From the NCBI GenBank assembly GCA_963792445.1, contig CAWBWO010000002.1, forward strand, positions 124,001 to 188,000: 64,000 nt of DNA, given 5' to 3'. Under the pieces are notes generated by a model, which saw nothing but the letters and a program-made list of their open reading frames with translations, was not told the origin of the DNA and searched no databases. The DNA comes from Rummeliibacillus sp963792445 (lineage in GTDB: Bacteria; Bacillota; Bacilli; Bacillales_A; Planococcaceae). Every line of letters starts with the position of its first letter. Position 1 is the stretch's first letter. Positions 36,443-45,251 of this stretch are shown here, one piece after another. A program made the position numbers and the translations under genes.

Positions 36443-36508
36443 AATGCCGTATTACGGTGTTCCGCTGTAGCAACCAATGTGACCTGCAAGAGCATCTGTC
36501 CAAGGAGA
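36443..36508 (+). ncRNA. L19 ribosomal protein leader (cis-regulatory RNA)
   Basis: The region directly before rplS contains a CCGTATTACGG hairpin, then TTCCGCTG, then GACCTGCAAGAGCATCTGT and the AAGGAG SD. From memory this matches the Firmicutes L19 leader, which is thought to let L19 repress its own synthesis. I could not run a covariance search. Confidence 0.7.
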
Positions 36509-36515
36509 GAAAACA

Positions 36516-36860
36516 ATGTCAAACATTATTTCAGAAATTACTAAAGAACAACTTCGTACTGACATCCCTGCATTCCGTGCTGGTGATACAGTGAAAATCG
36601 ACGTTAAAGTAGTCGAAGGTACTCGCGAACGTATCCAAGTATACGAAGGAGTAGTTATCAAACGTCGTGGTGGCGGTATTAGCGAAACTTTCACAGTTCG
36701 CAAAATTTCTTACGGTGTTGGAGTTGAACGTACATTCCCATTACACACTCCAAAAATCGCTAAATTACAAGTTACTCGTCGTGGTAAAGTACGTCGTGCT
36801 AAATTATACTACCTACGTAACTTACGTGGTAAAGCTGCTCGTATTAAAGAAATTCGATAA
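36516..36860 (+). CDS. rplS: Large ribosomal subunit protein bL19
   Basis: 114 residues, full length. Conserved segments are FRAGDTVKIDVKVVEG, RIQVYEGVVIKRRGGG and the C-terminal AKLYYLRNLRGKAARIKEIR. It lies at the 30S-50S interface. SD AAGGAGAG. Confidence 0.98.
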   Translation: MSNIISEITKEQLRTDIPAFRAGDTVKIDVKVVEGTRERIQVYEGVVIKRRGGGISETFTVRKISYGVGVERTFPLHTPKIAKLQVTRRGKVRRAKLYYLRNLRGKAARIKEIR

Positions 36861-36875
36861 GCTTATTTTAAAGAA

Positions 36876-36910
36876 AAGGAGAGCTTGCTATACAAGCTCT
36901 CTTTCTTTTT
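36876..36910 (+). terminator. Intrinsic terminator after rplS
   Basis: GAGAGCTTG at 36879-36887 pairs with CAAGCTCTC at 36893-36901, followed by a T-rich tract. Confidence 0.85.
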
Positions 36911-36937
36911 GCCTGAACGAATAAATCCTTGTACAAT
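36909..36937 (+). promoter_or_regulatory. Promoter of the signal peptidase gene
   Basis: TTGCCT at 36909-36914 and TACAAT at 36932-36937, spacing 17, about 30 bases before the gene's ATG. Confidence 0.5.
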
Positions 36938-36967
36938 ATAAATAGATTAGTCAAGGGGGCATTGATT

Positions 36968-37537
36968 ATGGAAAAGCAAAAAAAGGAAAAGAATGAGTTG
37001 TGGGAATGGACGAAAGCTTTAATTATTGCATTCGCTCTTGCAGCAGGCATTCGATACTTGTTATTTACACCAATTGTGGTGGACGGCGAATCAATGATGC
37101 CTACACTAGAAAATGGAGATCGAATGATCGTAAATAAGCTTGGCTATCGTATTGGCGATATACATCGCTTTGATATTGTCGTATTTCATGCACCCGAACA
37201 AAAAGATTATATTAAACGAATAATTGGCTTGCCTGGTGATAAAGTATCTTATAAAAACGATCAATTATATATAAATGATAAAGCTATTAATGAACCGTAT
37301 TTACAAAAGTACAAAAATGAGATAACAGATGGTGGTACTTTAACAGAAGACTTTACACTGAAAGATATTCCAGGTGTGCAAGGTGATACTATTCCACCAA
37401 ATTATGTTTTTGTGATGGGAGATAATAGACGATACAGTAAGGACAGCCGTCATATAGGACTCGTATCTGTCGATAAAATTATAGGGAAAACAAACGTAGT
37501 CTTTTGGCCACTCGATCAAATGGGCAAAGTGAATTAA
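36968..37537 (+). CDS. Type I signal peptidase
   Basis: 189 residues from ATG 36968 with an AAGGGGGC SD. The upstream in-frame ATG 36929 overlaps the -10 box. One N-terminal membrane span (about 15-34) is followed by the catalytic Ser42 in GESMMPTL, Lys83 in YIKRIIGLPGD and the GDNR motif. It cuts signal peptides from secreted proteins on the outer face of the membrane. Paralogues (SipS, SipT and so on) cannot be told apart here. B. subtilis has no such gene between rplS and rbgA. Confidence 0.94.
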   Translation: MEKQKKEKNELWEWTKALIIAFALAAGIRYLLFTPIVVDGESMMPTLENGDRMIVNKLGYRIGDIHRFDIVVFHAPEQKDYIKRIIGLPGDKVSYKNDQLYINDKAINEPYLQKYKNEITDGGTLTEDFTLKDIPGVQGDTIPPNYVFVMGDNRRYSKDSRHIGLVSVDKIIGKTNVVFWPLDQMGKVN

Positions 37538-37555
37538 CATATAGGAGTGAACTAA

Positions 37556-38413
37556 ATGACCATTCAATGGTTTCCAGGACATATGGCCAAGGCACGCAGA
37601 CAAGTAACCGAGAATTTAAAACTTGTTGATATTATTTTCGAACTAATAGATGCGCGATTGCCAATGTCTTCAAGAAATCCGATGCTTGACGAAGTCATCC
37701 ATCAAAAAACAAGATTATTAATATTAAATAAAGCTGATATGGCAGATGAAGCACAAACGAAGAAATGGCTTGCTTATTTTGAACAGCAAGGACAAAAAGC
37801 AATAGCCATTAACTCTCTTGATGGGAAAGGCTTAAAACAAGTAACAAATGCTGCTAAAGAGCTGCTTGCAGATAAATGGGCACGTATGAAAGCAAAAGGT
37901 TTAAAATCGCGTGCTATTCGAGCAATGATTGTTGGTATTCCTAATGTCGGTAAATCTACATTAATTAATCGTTTAGCAAAGAAAAATGTTGCTAAAACAG
38001 GAAATACACCCGGCGTCACTAAATCACAACAATGGATTAAAGTAGGAAAAGAGTTAGAACTGCTTGATACACCAGGGATTTTATGGCCGAAATTTGAAGA
38101 CCAAGAAGTAGGTTATAAATTAGCCTTAACTGGCGCTATAAAAGATACCATTACCAATATGGATGATCTTGCTATCTATGGATTGAAATTTTTAAGCAAT
38201 CGTTATCCTGGTCGAATGGAAGAACGATATGGAATTTCAGATTTAAGTGAAGAAATTGTAGAGACTTTTGATCATATTGGAAAGCTAAGACGTGTATATA
38301 TTTCTGGTGGAGAAATTGATTACGATCAAGTTGCAGAACTAATTGTGCGCGATATTAGAGGACAACAGTTAGGTAAGTTAACTTTTGACTTTGTCGGAGA
38401 TTTCACTTCATAA
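37556..38413 (+). CDS. rbgA: Ribosome biogenesis GTPase RbgA (YlqF)
   Basis: 285 residues, a circularly permuted GTPase. NKAD (G4, about 58-61) comes before the P-loop GIPNVGKSTLINRL (about 126) and DTPGILWP. The N-terminus WFPGHMAKARR is typical. It is needed for late 50S assembly with uL6 and uL16. 18 bases from the signal peptidase gene. Confidence 0.96.
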   Translation: MTIQWFPGHMAKARRQVTENLKLVDIIFELIDARLPMSSRNPMLDEVIHQKTRLLILNKADMADEAQTKKWLAYFEQQGQKAIAINSLDGKGLKQVTNAAKELLADKWARMKAKGLKSRAIRAMIVGIPNVGKSTLINRLAKKNVAKTGNTPGVTKSQQWIKVGKELELLDTPGILWPKFEDQEVGYKLALTGAIKDTITNMDDLAIYGLKFLSNRYPGRMEERYGISDLSEEIVETFDHIGKLRRVYISGGEIDYDQVAELIVRDIRGQQLGKLTFDFVGDFTS

Positions 38414-38419
38414 AAAGCT

Positions 38420-38452
38420 ACCTTTTTTACCATTGGTAAAAAAGGTTTTTTT
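38420..38452 (+). terminator. Intrinsic terminator after rbgA
   Basis: A perfect 12-base stem (38420-38431 with 38435-38446), loop ATT, then seven T. Confidence 0.9.
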
Positions 38453-38589
38453 CTGAGGTTTAATCCTTCAATACAAGTTATTTAGGCTCTCATCAACAGA
38501 AATTAATAGTAGACAGTGAAAAATACGTGACACTACCTTGTGAAGGATGTTATTTGAAAAAGTTTACAAGATAAATATTTTTAAATTTG

Positions 38590-38716
38590 CGCAAAGTGGA
38601 ATCAGCTAAGTTTCCTGCGACAAAGCTAGTGAAGCGATGCAAGAGACAAGTTTTTCGACAAGGAAGCTCACCGTTTAGCACGAAAGCGTCTCCCCGCAGT
38701 GGAATGTGCGGTCAAG
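38590..38716. repeat. Degenerate GC-richer intergenic repeat-like element
   Basis: Within the 441-base gap before rnhB, a GC-richer block holds two similar ends: AAAGTGGAATCAG near 38595 and CGCAGTGGAATGTGCGG near 38696. Between them is AAGGAAGCTCACCG...AGCACGAAAGCGTCTCC-type sequence. It resembles decayed intergenic repeats of Bacillales. There is no ORF. The AT-rich flanks (38453-38589) show nothing else. Confidence 0.4.
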
Positions 38717-38756
38717 TACATATTTTGGTGAAGAGCAGAATATTTTTAATGAAATT

Positions 38757-38787
38757 TTGACTGGCCTTTTAGATGTAGATTTATACT
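38757..38787 (+). promoter_or_regulatory. Possible promoter of rnhB
   Basis: TTGACT at 38757-38762 and TATACT at 38782-38787, but the spacing is 19, so activity is uncertain. Confidence 0.35.
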
Positions 38788-38854
38788 ATAAAAATTAATA
38801 ATAAAAACCAATAGAGTTGCCGATAAAAGCAATATAACTAAAGGAGACTTCAAA

Positions 38855-39628
38855 TTGAGCACGATTAAAGAAATTAAAGATTCATTACTAAAAGAAGAAG
38901 AATGGCAACCTTGGATGTCTGAACTTGAAGATGACACACGACAAGGTGTCAAAAAAGCATTAGAACAATGGCATAACCGTAAAGAAAAGCATGACCATTT
39001 ACTATCTGAGCATAAGAAAAAACTTGCGTTTGATGAATCATTTAGACCGTTTTCGAAGGCTCTTGTTGCAGGAACAGATGAAGCAGGGCGTGGTCCATTA
39101 GCAGGACCTGTTGTAACTGCTGCTGTCATACTTCCTGAAGATTGTCCCACATTAATAGGTTTAAACGATTCAAAACAACTATCTAAAGAGGTAAGAGAAG
39201 AATTTATTGAAAAGATTGAGCAATGCGCAATTGCAACAGCCATTCATTTTCAACCTGCAAGTGTGATAGATGATATTAATATTTATGAAGCTACGAAGCA
39301 ATCAATGAAAGCTTCAATAGAATCATTAGCTATAAAACCTGATTTTGTATTGGCAGATGCAATGACTTTGCCTATTGATATTCCCCAAAAATCGATTATA
39401 AAAGGTGATGCGAAAAGTTTAGCCATTGCAGCAGCCTCTATTCTTGCAAAGACAGCTAGGGATCATTATATGGAGGAGATGGCGAAGAAATATCCTGAAT
39501 ATGGTTTTGAAAAACATGCTGGCTATGGTACGAAACAACATTTAGAAGCATTAAATCAATATGGACCAACAGAAATACATCGCACAACATTTGAACCGAT
39601 AAAATCGATGATTCTTCAGAAGGGATGA
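38855..39628 (+). CDS. rnhB: Ribonuclease HII
   Basis: 257 residues from TTG 38855 (AAGGAGA SD). The catalytic start is AGTDEAGRGPLAGPVVTAAV at about residue 70, then LNDSKQLS, VLADAMTL and the KGDAKSLAIAAASILAKT block. It removes ribonucleotides from DNA. It carries the usual N-terminal extension of Bacillus RNase HII. It overlaps the next frame by 4 bases if that gene starts at its first ATG. Confidence 0.95.
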   Translation: MSTIKEIKDSLLKEEEWQPWMSELEDDTRQGVKKALEQWHNRKEKHDHLLSEHKKKLAFDESFRPFSKALVAGTDEAGRGPLAGPVVTAAVILPEDCPTLIGLNDSKQLSKEVREEFIEKIEQCAIATAIHFQPASVIDDINIYEATKQSMKASIESLAIKPDFVLADAMTLPIDIPQKSIIKGDAKSLAIAAASILAKTARDHYMEEMAKKYPEYGFEKHAGYGTKQHLEALNQYGPTEIHRTTFEPIKSMILQKG

Positions 39629-39633
39629 TTGAT

Positions 39634-41571
39634 ATGAGTGATTCATTAATAACAACTGTAAATTTGCATCAGTTAAATGAGACTATGAATCAAAAGCCAC
39701 TTGCTCTAAAAAATGGACAGGTAATTCATGGAACAATCAAACACCTATATCCAAATCAGATGGCGGAAGTCCAAATTGGTAGCGAGCGGTTAATGGCGAA
39801 AATGGAAGTACCCCTTCAATTAGGAAAATCCCACTATTTTCAAGTTTCGGGGGTGGAACCAGATTTACAACTAAAGGTTATATCAGGACCTATGGCATCT
39901 TCAGTACCTTTGTCACAACAGGTTAGTCAATTACTCGATTCATTACAGCTTTCACAAACCAATGAAATGAAACAAGTCACTACATATTTTTTGAATAATA
40001 ATTTGCCATTTTCAAAGGAACTATTATTACAGGCTGAGCAACTTTTAAAGGGATTACCAGAAAATATTCATTCAAAAGACGCACTAGCTGTCTTGCAAAA
40101 ACTAATTAACTTAAAATTACCGATTCAGCAAGATACTTTCCAAGCTGTTTTTCATGGGAGTTTGAAACAAGGATTTATAGAAACACTGGATCATTTACAA
40201 CAGTTAATAAAACAAGACATATCTATTCCTCAAAGTTTGCGCGAACAACTTGTTAATAAAATACAAATAGTTAGTAAACCTTTTTCAGAAGAAACTGGTG
40301 GCGTACTATTGGCGAAAATGGTAGAAACGCTATCAAATCCATCAACTTCAAAAGCCAATCAATTTGCAATCGTACAACTATTAAAAGATGCAGAGGTATT
40401 ACAAAAAAACGCTACTATTTTTAACTGGAAAAATGGAATACAACCATTACAAACGATTGAAAACAAGTTGCAACATCAAGCACCGATTCAAAATACCAAT
40501 ACAAAGAATACAATCCTTCAAACTTTGAAATTATTAATCAATAGCAGGCAATTAACAACGCCAAGCGAAAAAATAGAATGGTTATCACAGGTTAAATCAT
40601 CGATCAATAATGAATCGCTACTATCTGCAAAGCAAAAAGAAGTTTTACAGGGGACATTGGCGAAATTTGATGTTGTTAAAAGTACTCATCAGACATTGAA
40701 TGATTTTGCGAAAGAATTGCAAAGTCAATTACAAAAGGGATTAATCGAATCGATTCAACAAAAGCCGTTTCAAACAGATTCACATGGAGTTTCTGCTAAA
40801 CAACAGTTGATGTTGACGTTAAATCCAGAATTATCAGAGAACAACCAGATTTTTGAAAGGCTAAATCAGTTAACAATGAAAGCAAATACTCCTTTGTTAA
40901 ACCAAATGCTCGATCAGGCAGAGCAACAAATAGCAAATCATCTAGATAGCAGTGCCTTTCAAAAAGCAATCAAACAGACTTTACAACATCTAGGGATTAG
41001 TTATGAGGCAAGATTACTAGATAAGTCATCTGATATAAAGGAACTTGCACAACAATTAAAGCCACAGCTGGTAGGCTTATTGCAGGATGATTCTGTATCG
41101 AGTTCAACGAAGAATGTTGCGGAACAGGTTGTTGCACGTATGAATGGCATGCAGTATTTATCAGGAGAAAACGGACCACAACATCAACTAATTATGCAGC
41201 TTCCATTAGAATTTTTCGGAAAAAAAATTGAAAGTACAATTCAGTGGAATGGTCGTATGAAGGATGACGGTAAAATTGATGCGGACTACGCACGCATACT
41301 CTTCTATCTACAGCTACATTCTTTAAAGGAGACGGTAATTGACATGCAAGTACAGAACCGTATTGTGACAGTTACTGTATACAATGAAACAGCAGGTATT
41401 GCTGCATTGGCGGAGCCATTAAAAACTTCTCTTAAAACATCATTAGCAAAACATGATTATCAACTATCGGGGTTATTTATAAAAAATGAAACGAAACAAC
41501 AACTATTTTTAAACAATCGCACATTATCGACGACTGTAAATAATAATAAAGGAGTCGATATCCGTATATGA
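39634..41571 (+). CDS. YlqG-like protein with FliK-type hook-length-control C-terminal domain
   Basis: 645 residues from ATG 39634. ATG 39625 touches the AGAAGGG SD, so the second start is preferred. It is Gln-, Leu- and Lys-rich and mostly low complexity. The last 120 residues (LPLEFFGKKIESTIQWNG, DADYARILFYLQLHSL, ETVIDMQVQNRIVTVTVYN) look like the Flg-hook C-terminal domain of FliK. No signal peptide or membrane span. The next gene is a free FlhB C-domain homologue. A role in flagellar export is inferred, not shown. Confidence 0.75.
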   Translation: MSDSLITTVNLHQLNETMNQKPLALKNGQVIHGTIKHLYPNQMAEVQIGSERLMAKMEVPLQLGKSHYFQVSGVEPDLQLKVISGPMASSVPLSQQVSQLLDSLQLSQTNEMKQVTTYFLNNNLPFSKELLLQAEQLLKGLPENIHSKDALAVLQKLINLKLPIQQDTFQAVFHGSLKQGFIETLDHLQQLIKQDISIPQSLREQLVNKIQIVSKPFSEETGGVLLAKMVETLSNPSTSKANQFAIVQLLKDAEVLQKNATIFNWKNGIQPLQTIENKLQHQAPIQNTNTKNTILQTLKLLINSRQLTTPSEKIEWLSQVKSSINNESLLSAKQKEVLQGTLAKFDVVKSTHQTLNDFAKELQSQLQKGLIESIQQKPFQTDSHGVSAKQQLMLTLNPELSENNQIFERLNQLTMKANTPLLNQMLDQAEQQIANHLDSSAFQKAIKQTLQHLGISYEARLLDKSSDIKELAQQLKPQLVGLLQDDSVSSSTKNVAEQVVARMNGMQYLSGENGPQHQLIMQLPLEFFGKKIESTIQWNGRMKDDGKIDADYARILFYLQLHSLKETVIDMQVQNRIVTVTVYNETAGIAALAEPLKTSLKTSLAKHDYQLSGLFIKNETKQQLFLNNRTLSTTVNNNKGVDIRI

Positions 41572-41867
41572 TGACTGAGGAAAAAAACTTGCGAAAAGAA
41601 GCAGTTGCGCTTTCATATAATCAAACAAATTCTAATGCTCCAAAGGTTATTGCAAAAGGAAAGGGTAAAATTGCTGACAATATATTAGAACAGGCAGAGA
41701 TGCACCATGTCCCTATTCATCAAGATTCAACACTTGTCGAATTATTAGGGCAATTGGATTTAAATGAATCAATCCCTGAAGAACTTTATCAAGCGGTAGC
41801 TGAGGTATTTGCTTTTATCTATCGACTTGATCAAAAATATGAATCTTTCCAAAAAGAGAAACACTGA
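41568..41867 (+). CDS. Free-standing FlhB C-terminal-domain homologue (YlqH/FlhX-like)
   Basis: 99 residues corresponding to the part of FlhB after its autocleavage site: EAVALSYN, NAPKVIAKGKG, ADNILEQAEMHHVPI and NESIPEELYQAVAEVFAFIYRL. The NPTH cleavage motif itself is missing, replaced by NLRKE. There is no membrane part. Paralogues of this kind can partly substitute for the FlhB C-domain in export switching. It overlaps the ylqG-like gene by 4 bases. Confidence 0.85.
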   Translation: MMTEEKNLRKEAVALSYNQTNSNAPKVIAKGKGKIADNILEQAEMHHVPIHQDSTLVELLGQLDLNESIPEELYQAVAEVFAFIYRLDQKYESFQKEKH

Positions 41868-41949
41868 CCATTATGTCAGAAAATTATTGCTTTTTCGACT
41901 ATAGTATAATATGTTATTTTTCGTTAAAAAAACGTAATAAAGTAGACTA

Positions 41950-41978
41950 TAGACAATAATGACTGAATTTTATACAAT
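41950..41978 (+). promoter_or_regulatory. Promoter of sucCD
   Basis: TAGACA at 41950-41955 and TACAAT at 41973-41978, spacing 17. The same box sequences and spacing occur before flgB. The start would be near 41985, about 40 bases before sucC. Confidence 0.55.
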
Positions 41979-41988
41979 AATATTGTAT
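41972..41988. promoter_or_regulatory. 17-base perfect palindrome over the sucC -10 box, candidate operator
   Basis: ATACAATAATATTGTAT is fully symmetric around 41980 and covers the -10 box and the predicted transcription start. No known regulator site is matched with confidence. Confidence 0.45.
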
Positions 41989-42025
41989 TTCATAATAGTG
42001 TGAAATCAAGATGGGAGGAATAAGA

Positions 42026-43186
42026 ATGAATATCCATGAATATCAAGGGAAGGAAATTCTTCGCCAATATGGGGTATCAGTTCCTACTGGTAGAGTTGCA
42101 TTCTCACCAGAAGAAGCAGTTAAAGTTGCCAAAGAATTAGATTCCAAAGTAATAGTGGTAAAGGCCCAAATCCATGCAGGTGGACGTGGGAAAGCAGGCG
42201 GTGTTAAAATCGCAAAAAATTTAGAAGAAGTGCGTTCATACGCAAAAGAACTGTTAGGTAAAGTGCTTGTCACACATCAAACAGGTCCAGAAGGTAAAGA
42301 AGTCAAACGCCTATACATAGAGGCTGGTTCAGATATTAAAAAGGAATATTATCTAAGCTTTTTAGTGGACAGAGCAACTTCAAGTGTCACTGTATTGGGC
42401 TCTGAAGAAGGTGGCATGGATATTGAAGAAGTAGCAGCAGAAACGCCAGAGAAAATTTTTAGAGAAGTAGTTGACCCTGTTTTAGGCTTAACTGGATTCC
42501 AAGCAAGACGTTTGGCATTTAATATGAATATTCCTACTAAATTGATAAATAAAGCAGCAAATCTAATGCTAGGCTTATATAAAGCATTTATAGAAAAAGA
42601 TGCATCTATTCTTGAAATTAACCCACTCGCTATAACAGGAGACGGAGAAGTTCAAGCATTAGATGCAAAGTTCAATTTTGATGATAATGCACTTTATCGT
42701 CATAAAGATATCGTTGAGCTTCGCGATTTCGATGAAGAAGATCAAAAAGAAATCGAAGCTTCAAAATACGATTTAAATTACGTTACATTAGATGGAAGCA
42801 TTGGATGTATGGTAAATGGTGCAGGTCTTGCTATGTCTACAATGGATACGATTAGTTACTATGGTGGCAGCCCGGCAAACTTCCTAGATGTTGGCGGCGG
42901 TGCTACTGCAGAAAAAGTAACAGAAGCATTTAAAATCATCCTTTCAGATCCTCATGTTAAAGGGATTTTCGTTAACATTTTTGGAGGTATCATGAAATGT
43001 GATGTCATCGCAGAAGGAGTAATTGTAGCTGCGAAAGAAGTAGGTCTAAATGTACCATTAGTAGTACGTTTAGAAGGAACAAATGTTGATTTGGGCAAAA
43101 AATTATTAAATGAATCAGGCTTAAATATTATTGCTGCAGATTCAATGGCTGACGGTGCTCAAAAAATTGTAGAACTTGTAGGTTAG
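42026..43186 (+). CDS. sucC: Succinate-CoA ligase [ADP-forming] beta subunit
   Basis: 386 residues from ATG 42026 (GGGAGG SD at 42013-42018). The ATG at 42011 precedes the SD and is rejected. ATP-grasp domain with MNIHEYQGKEILRQYGV, KAQIHAGGRGKAGGVK, LEINPLA and GIFVNIFGGIMKCD. It makes ATP from succinyl-CoA in the TCA cycle with SucD. Confidence 0.96.
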   Translation: MNIHEYQGKEILRQYGVSVPTGRVAFSPEEAVKVAKELDSKVIVVKAQIHAGGRGKAGGVKIAKNLEEVRSYAKELLGKVLVTHQTGPEGKEVKRLYIEAGSDIKKEYYLSFLVDRATSSVTVLGSEEGGMDIEEVAAETPEKIFREVVDPVLGLTGFQARRLAFNMNIPTKLINKAANLMLGLYKAFIEKDASILEINPLAITGDGEVQALDAKFNFDDNALYRHKDIVELRDFDEEDQKEIEASKYDLNYVTLDGSIGCMVNGAGLAMSTMDTISYYGGSPANFLDVGGGATAEKVTEAFKIILSDPHVKGIFVNIFGGIMKCDVIAEGVIVAAKEVGLNVPLVVRLEGTNVDLGKKLLNESGLNIIAADSMADGAQKIVELVG

Positions 43187-43202
43187 AAAGGCGGAACCCG
43201 AG

Positions 43203-44105
43203 ATGAGTATTTATATCAATAAAGATACAAAAGTATTGGTACAAGGTATTACAGGCTCAACAGCTCTTTTCCATACAAAACAAATGCTTGAATATGGTAC
43301 GAAAATTGTAGCAGGTGTTACACCAGGTAAAGCTGGTTCATCAGTAGAAGGCGTACCAGTTTTTAATACAGTAAAGGATGCAGTAGATACTACAGGGGCT
43401 AATGTTTCTGTAATCTATGTTCCAGCACCTTTTGCAGCAGATGCTATTGTAGAAGCTGTAGATGCAGATTTAGATATGGTTATTTGTATCACAGAGCATA
43501 TTCCTGTGCTGGATATGGTTAAAGTGAAACGTTACATGGAAGGTAAGAAGACACGATTAATTGGTCCAAACTGTCCAGGAGTTATTACAGCAGACGAATG
43601 TAAAATTGGTATCATGCCAGGATATATTCATAAAAAGGGACATGTTGGTGTGGTATCACGATCTGGTACATTAACATATGAAGCTGTACATCAATTATCA
43701 GTTGAAGGAATTGGACAATCAACAGCTGTTGGAATTGGCGGTGACCCTGTTAATGGTACAAACTTCATCGAAGTATTAAAAGAATTTGAAGCAGACCCTG
43801 ATACTTATGGCGTGATTATGATTGGTGAAATCGGCGGAACAGCTGAAGAAGAAGCTGCTGAATGGATCAAAGCAAATATGACAAAACCTGTTATAGGTTT
43901 TATCGGTGGTCAAACAGCACCTCCTGGAAAACGTATGGGCCACGCAGGAGCCATTATTTCTGGGGGTAAAGGGACTGCAGCCGAGAAGATCAAAATCATG
44001 AATTCATGCGGTATTGAAGTAGCAGAAACACCAGCAGTTATTGGTGAGACATTTATTCGAGTAATTAAAGAAAAAGGGTTGTACGATAAATGTAAAACCC
44101 ATTAA
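43203..44105 (+). CDS. sucD: Succinate-CoA ligase alpha subunit
   Basis: 300 residues. CoA-binding Rossmann domain GITGSTALFHT-like (here QGITGSTALFHTKQML), NCPGVI, and the phospho-His loop GHAGAIISGGKGTAAEK. It partners SucC. The intergenic space is 16 bases with an AAAGGCGG SD. Confidence 0.96.
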   Translation: MSIYINKDTKVLVQGITGSTALFHTKQMLEYGTKIVAGVTPGKAGSSVEGVPVFNTVKDAVDTTGANVSVIYVPAPFAADAIVEAVDADLDMVICITEHIPVLDMVKVKRYMEGKKTRLIGPNCPGVITADECKIGIMPGYIHKKGHVGVVSRSGTLTYEAVHQLSVEGIGQSTAVGIGGDPVNGTNFIEVLKEFEADPDTYGVIMIGEIGGTAEEEAAEWIKANMTKPVIGFIGGQTAPPGKRMGHAGAIISGGKGTAAEKIKIMNSCGIEVAETPAVIGETFIRVIKEKGLYDKCKTH

Positions 44106-44110
44106 GATGG

Positions 44111-44142
44111 AAGTGTAGTACTTACTTAGTACTACACTTTTT
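44111..44142 (+). terminator. Intrinsic terminator of sucCD
   Basis: AAGTGTAGTACT at 44111-44122 pairs with AGTACTACACTT at 44128-44139, followed by T. Confidence 0.9.
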
Positions 44143-44262
44143 CCTAATGATTTAGTTAAATTGGATTGTTCCATGATATTAGTCGAAAGCCGTATGTGGA
44201 TGTGTAGCAATTTTCTTTTCAAATCAATAGAAAAAACTATACAATTATAATGGAGGAAAGTC

Positions 44263-45159
44263 ATGTTAGACGACAATTTTACCGAAAGACTTCTTGCGCT
44301 ACATTATGTTTTTCCTGTTCCCCTAAACAGGATACAACCTTTACTTAATGTAGATCCAAATTTACAAAATCTAGAACAAATGCCCCCAACAGAGATTGCT
44401 AGATATGTAAATATTCCTGTCGAAAAAGCTCGGAAATTGAAAGAAAACTATGAAAGAACGCTCAATTCCCCATTGAAACAGGCGTACGAAGCCCATAACA
44501 TCTTCCCCATTCCATTTAATCATCCATTGTATCCCAACAAATTACTTGCATTATATGACCCACCAGTTGTACTTTATACAAAAGGATTTATTGATATATT
44601 AAAGAATTGGCGTAGAATAGCAATCGTTGGTTCTAGACAAGCAACAAATTATTCTGAAAAAATATTGGATTTTATTGTACCGCCCTTAATAGATTATAAT
44701 TATGTTATAGTAAGTGGATTAGCAAAAGGTGCTGATCGAATGGCTCATGAATCTGCAATTCGTTTTTCAGGTCAAACGATTGCAGTACTTGGACATGGAT
44801 TATTTCATTTATATCCAAAAGAAAATCGAAAACTTGCAGAAATAATACAGGAAAACCACTTACTGATGAGCGAATATCCACCTTATGTTAAACCACAAAA
44901 ATGGTACTTTCCGATGCGTAATCGAATTATTAGTGGAATTTCTGAAGGAATTCTTGTCACTGAGGCTGCAGAAAAAAGTGGCACATTAAGTACCATTGAA
45001 CATGGTTTAGACAATGGAAAGCATATATTTGTTGTACCAGGAGATATAACAAAACCACTTTCTAAAGGCCCTCATAAATTACTTTTAGAGGGGGCAATGC
45101 CAGTATGGACTGGTTATCAAATTATAGAAGAAATAGAAGGTTTTTTACTTTCAAAATGA
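44263..45159 (+). CDS. dprA: DNA processing protein DprA (Smf)
   Basis: 298 residues. The Rossmann-like DprA domain has IVGSRQATNYSEKI, VSGLAKGADRMAHESAI, MRNRIISGISEGILVTEA and GTLSTIEHGLDNGK. It loads RecA on incoming ssDNA in transformation. The C-terminal winged-helix domain found in some homologues is absent, as in B. subtilis. GGAGG SD. It is next to topA as usual. Confidence 0.95.
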   Translation: MLDDNFTERLLALHYVFPVPLNRIQPLLNVDPNLQNLEQMPPTEIARYVNIPVEKARKLKENYERTLNSPLKQAYEAHNIFPIPFNHPLYPNKLLALYDPPVVLYTKGFIDILKNWRRIAIVGSRQATNYSEKILDFIVPPLIDYNYVIVSGLAKGADRMAHESAIRFSGQTIAVLGHGLFHLYPKENRKLAEIIQENHLLMSEYPPYVKPQKWYFPMRNRIISGISEGILVTEAAEKSGTLSTIEHGLDNGKHIFVVPGDITKPLSKGPHKLLLEGAMPVWTGYQIIEEIEGFLLSK

Positions 45160-45165
45160 AAAAAG

Positions 45166-45202
45166 GTTGCAAAAAACCAAATTCTGTTATACATTTTGCA
45201 AC
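45166..45202 (+). promoter_or_regulatory. Extended -10 promoter of topA inside an inverted repeat
   Basis: GTTGCAAAA at 45166-45174 and TTTTGCAAC at 45194-45202 form an inverted repeat with a 19-base loop. TG-T-TATACA at 45185-45193, an extended -10 element, sits in the loop about 50 bases before topA. Without a T tract the repeat is unlikely to be a terminator for dprA. Confidence 0.4.
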
Positions 45203-45251
45203 AGGAATTTCTTTTGAAAAAGAAACATTACCTCTATAAGGGGGAACTTAA

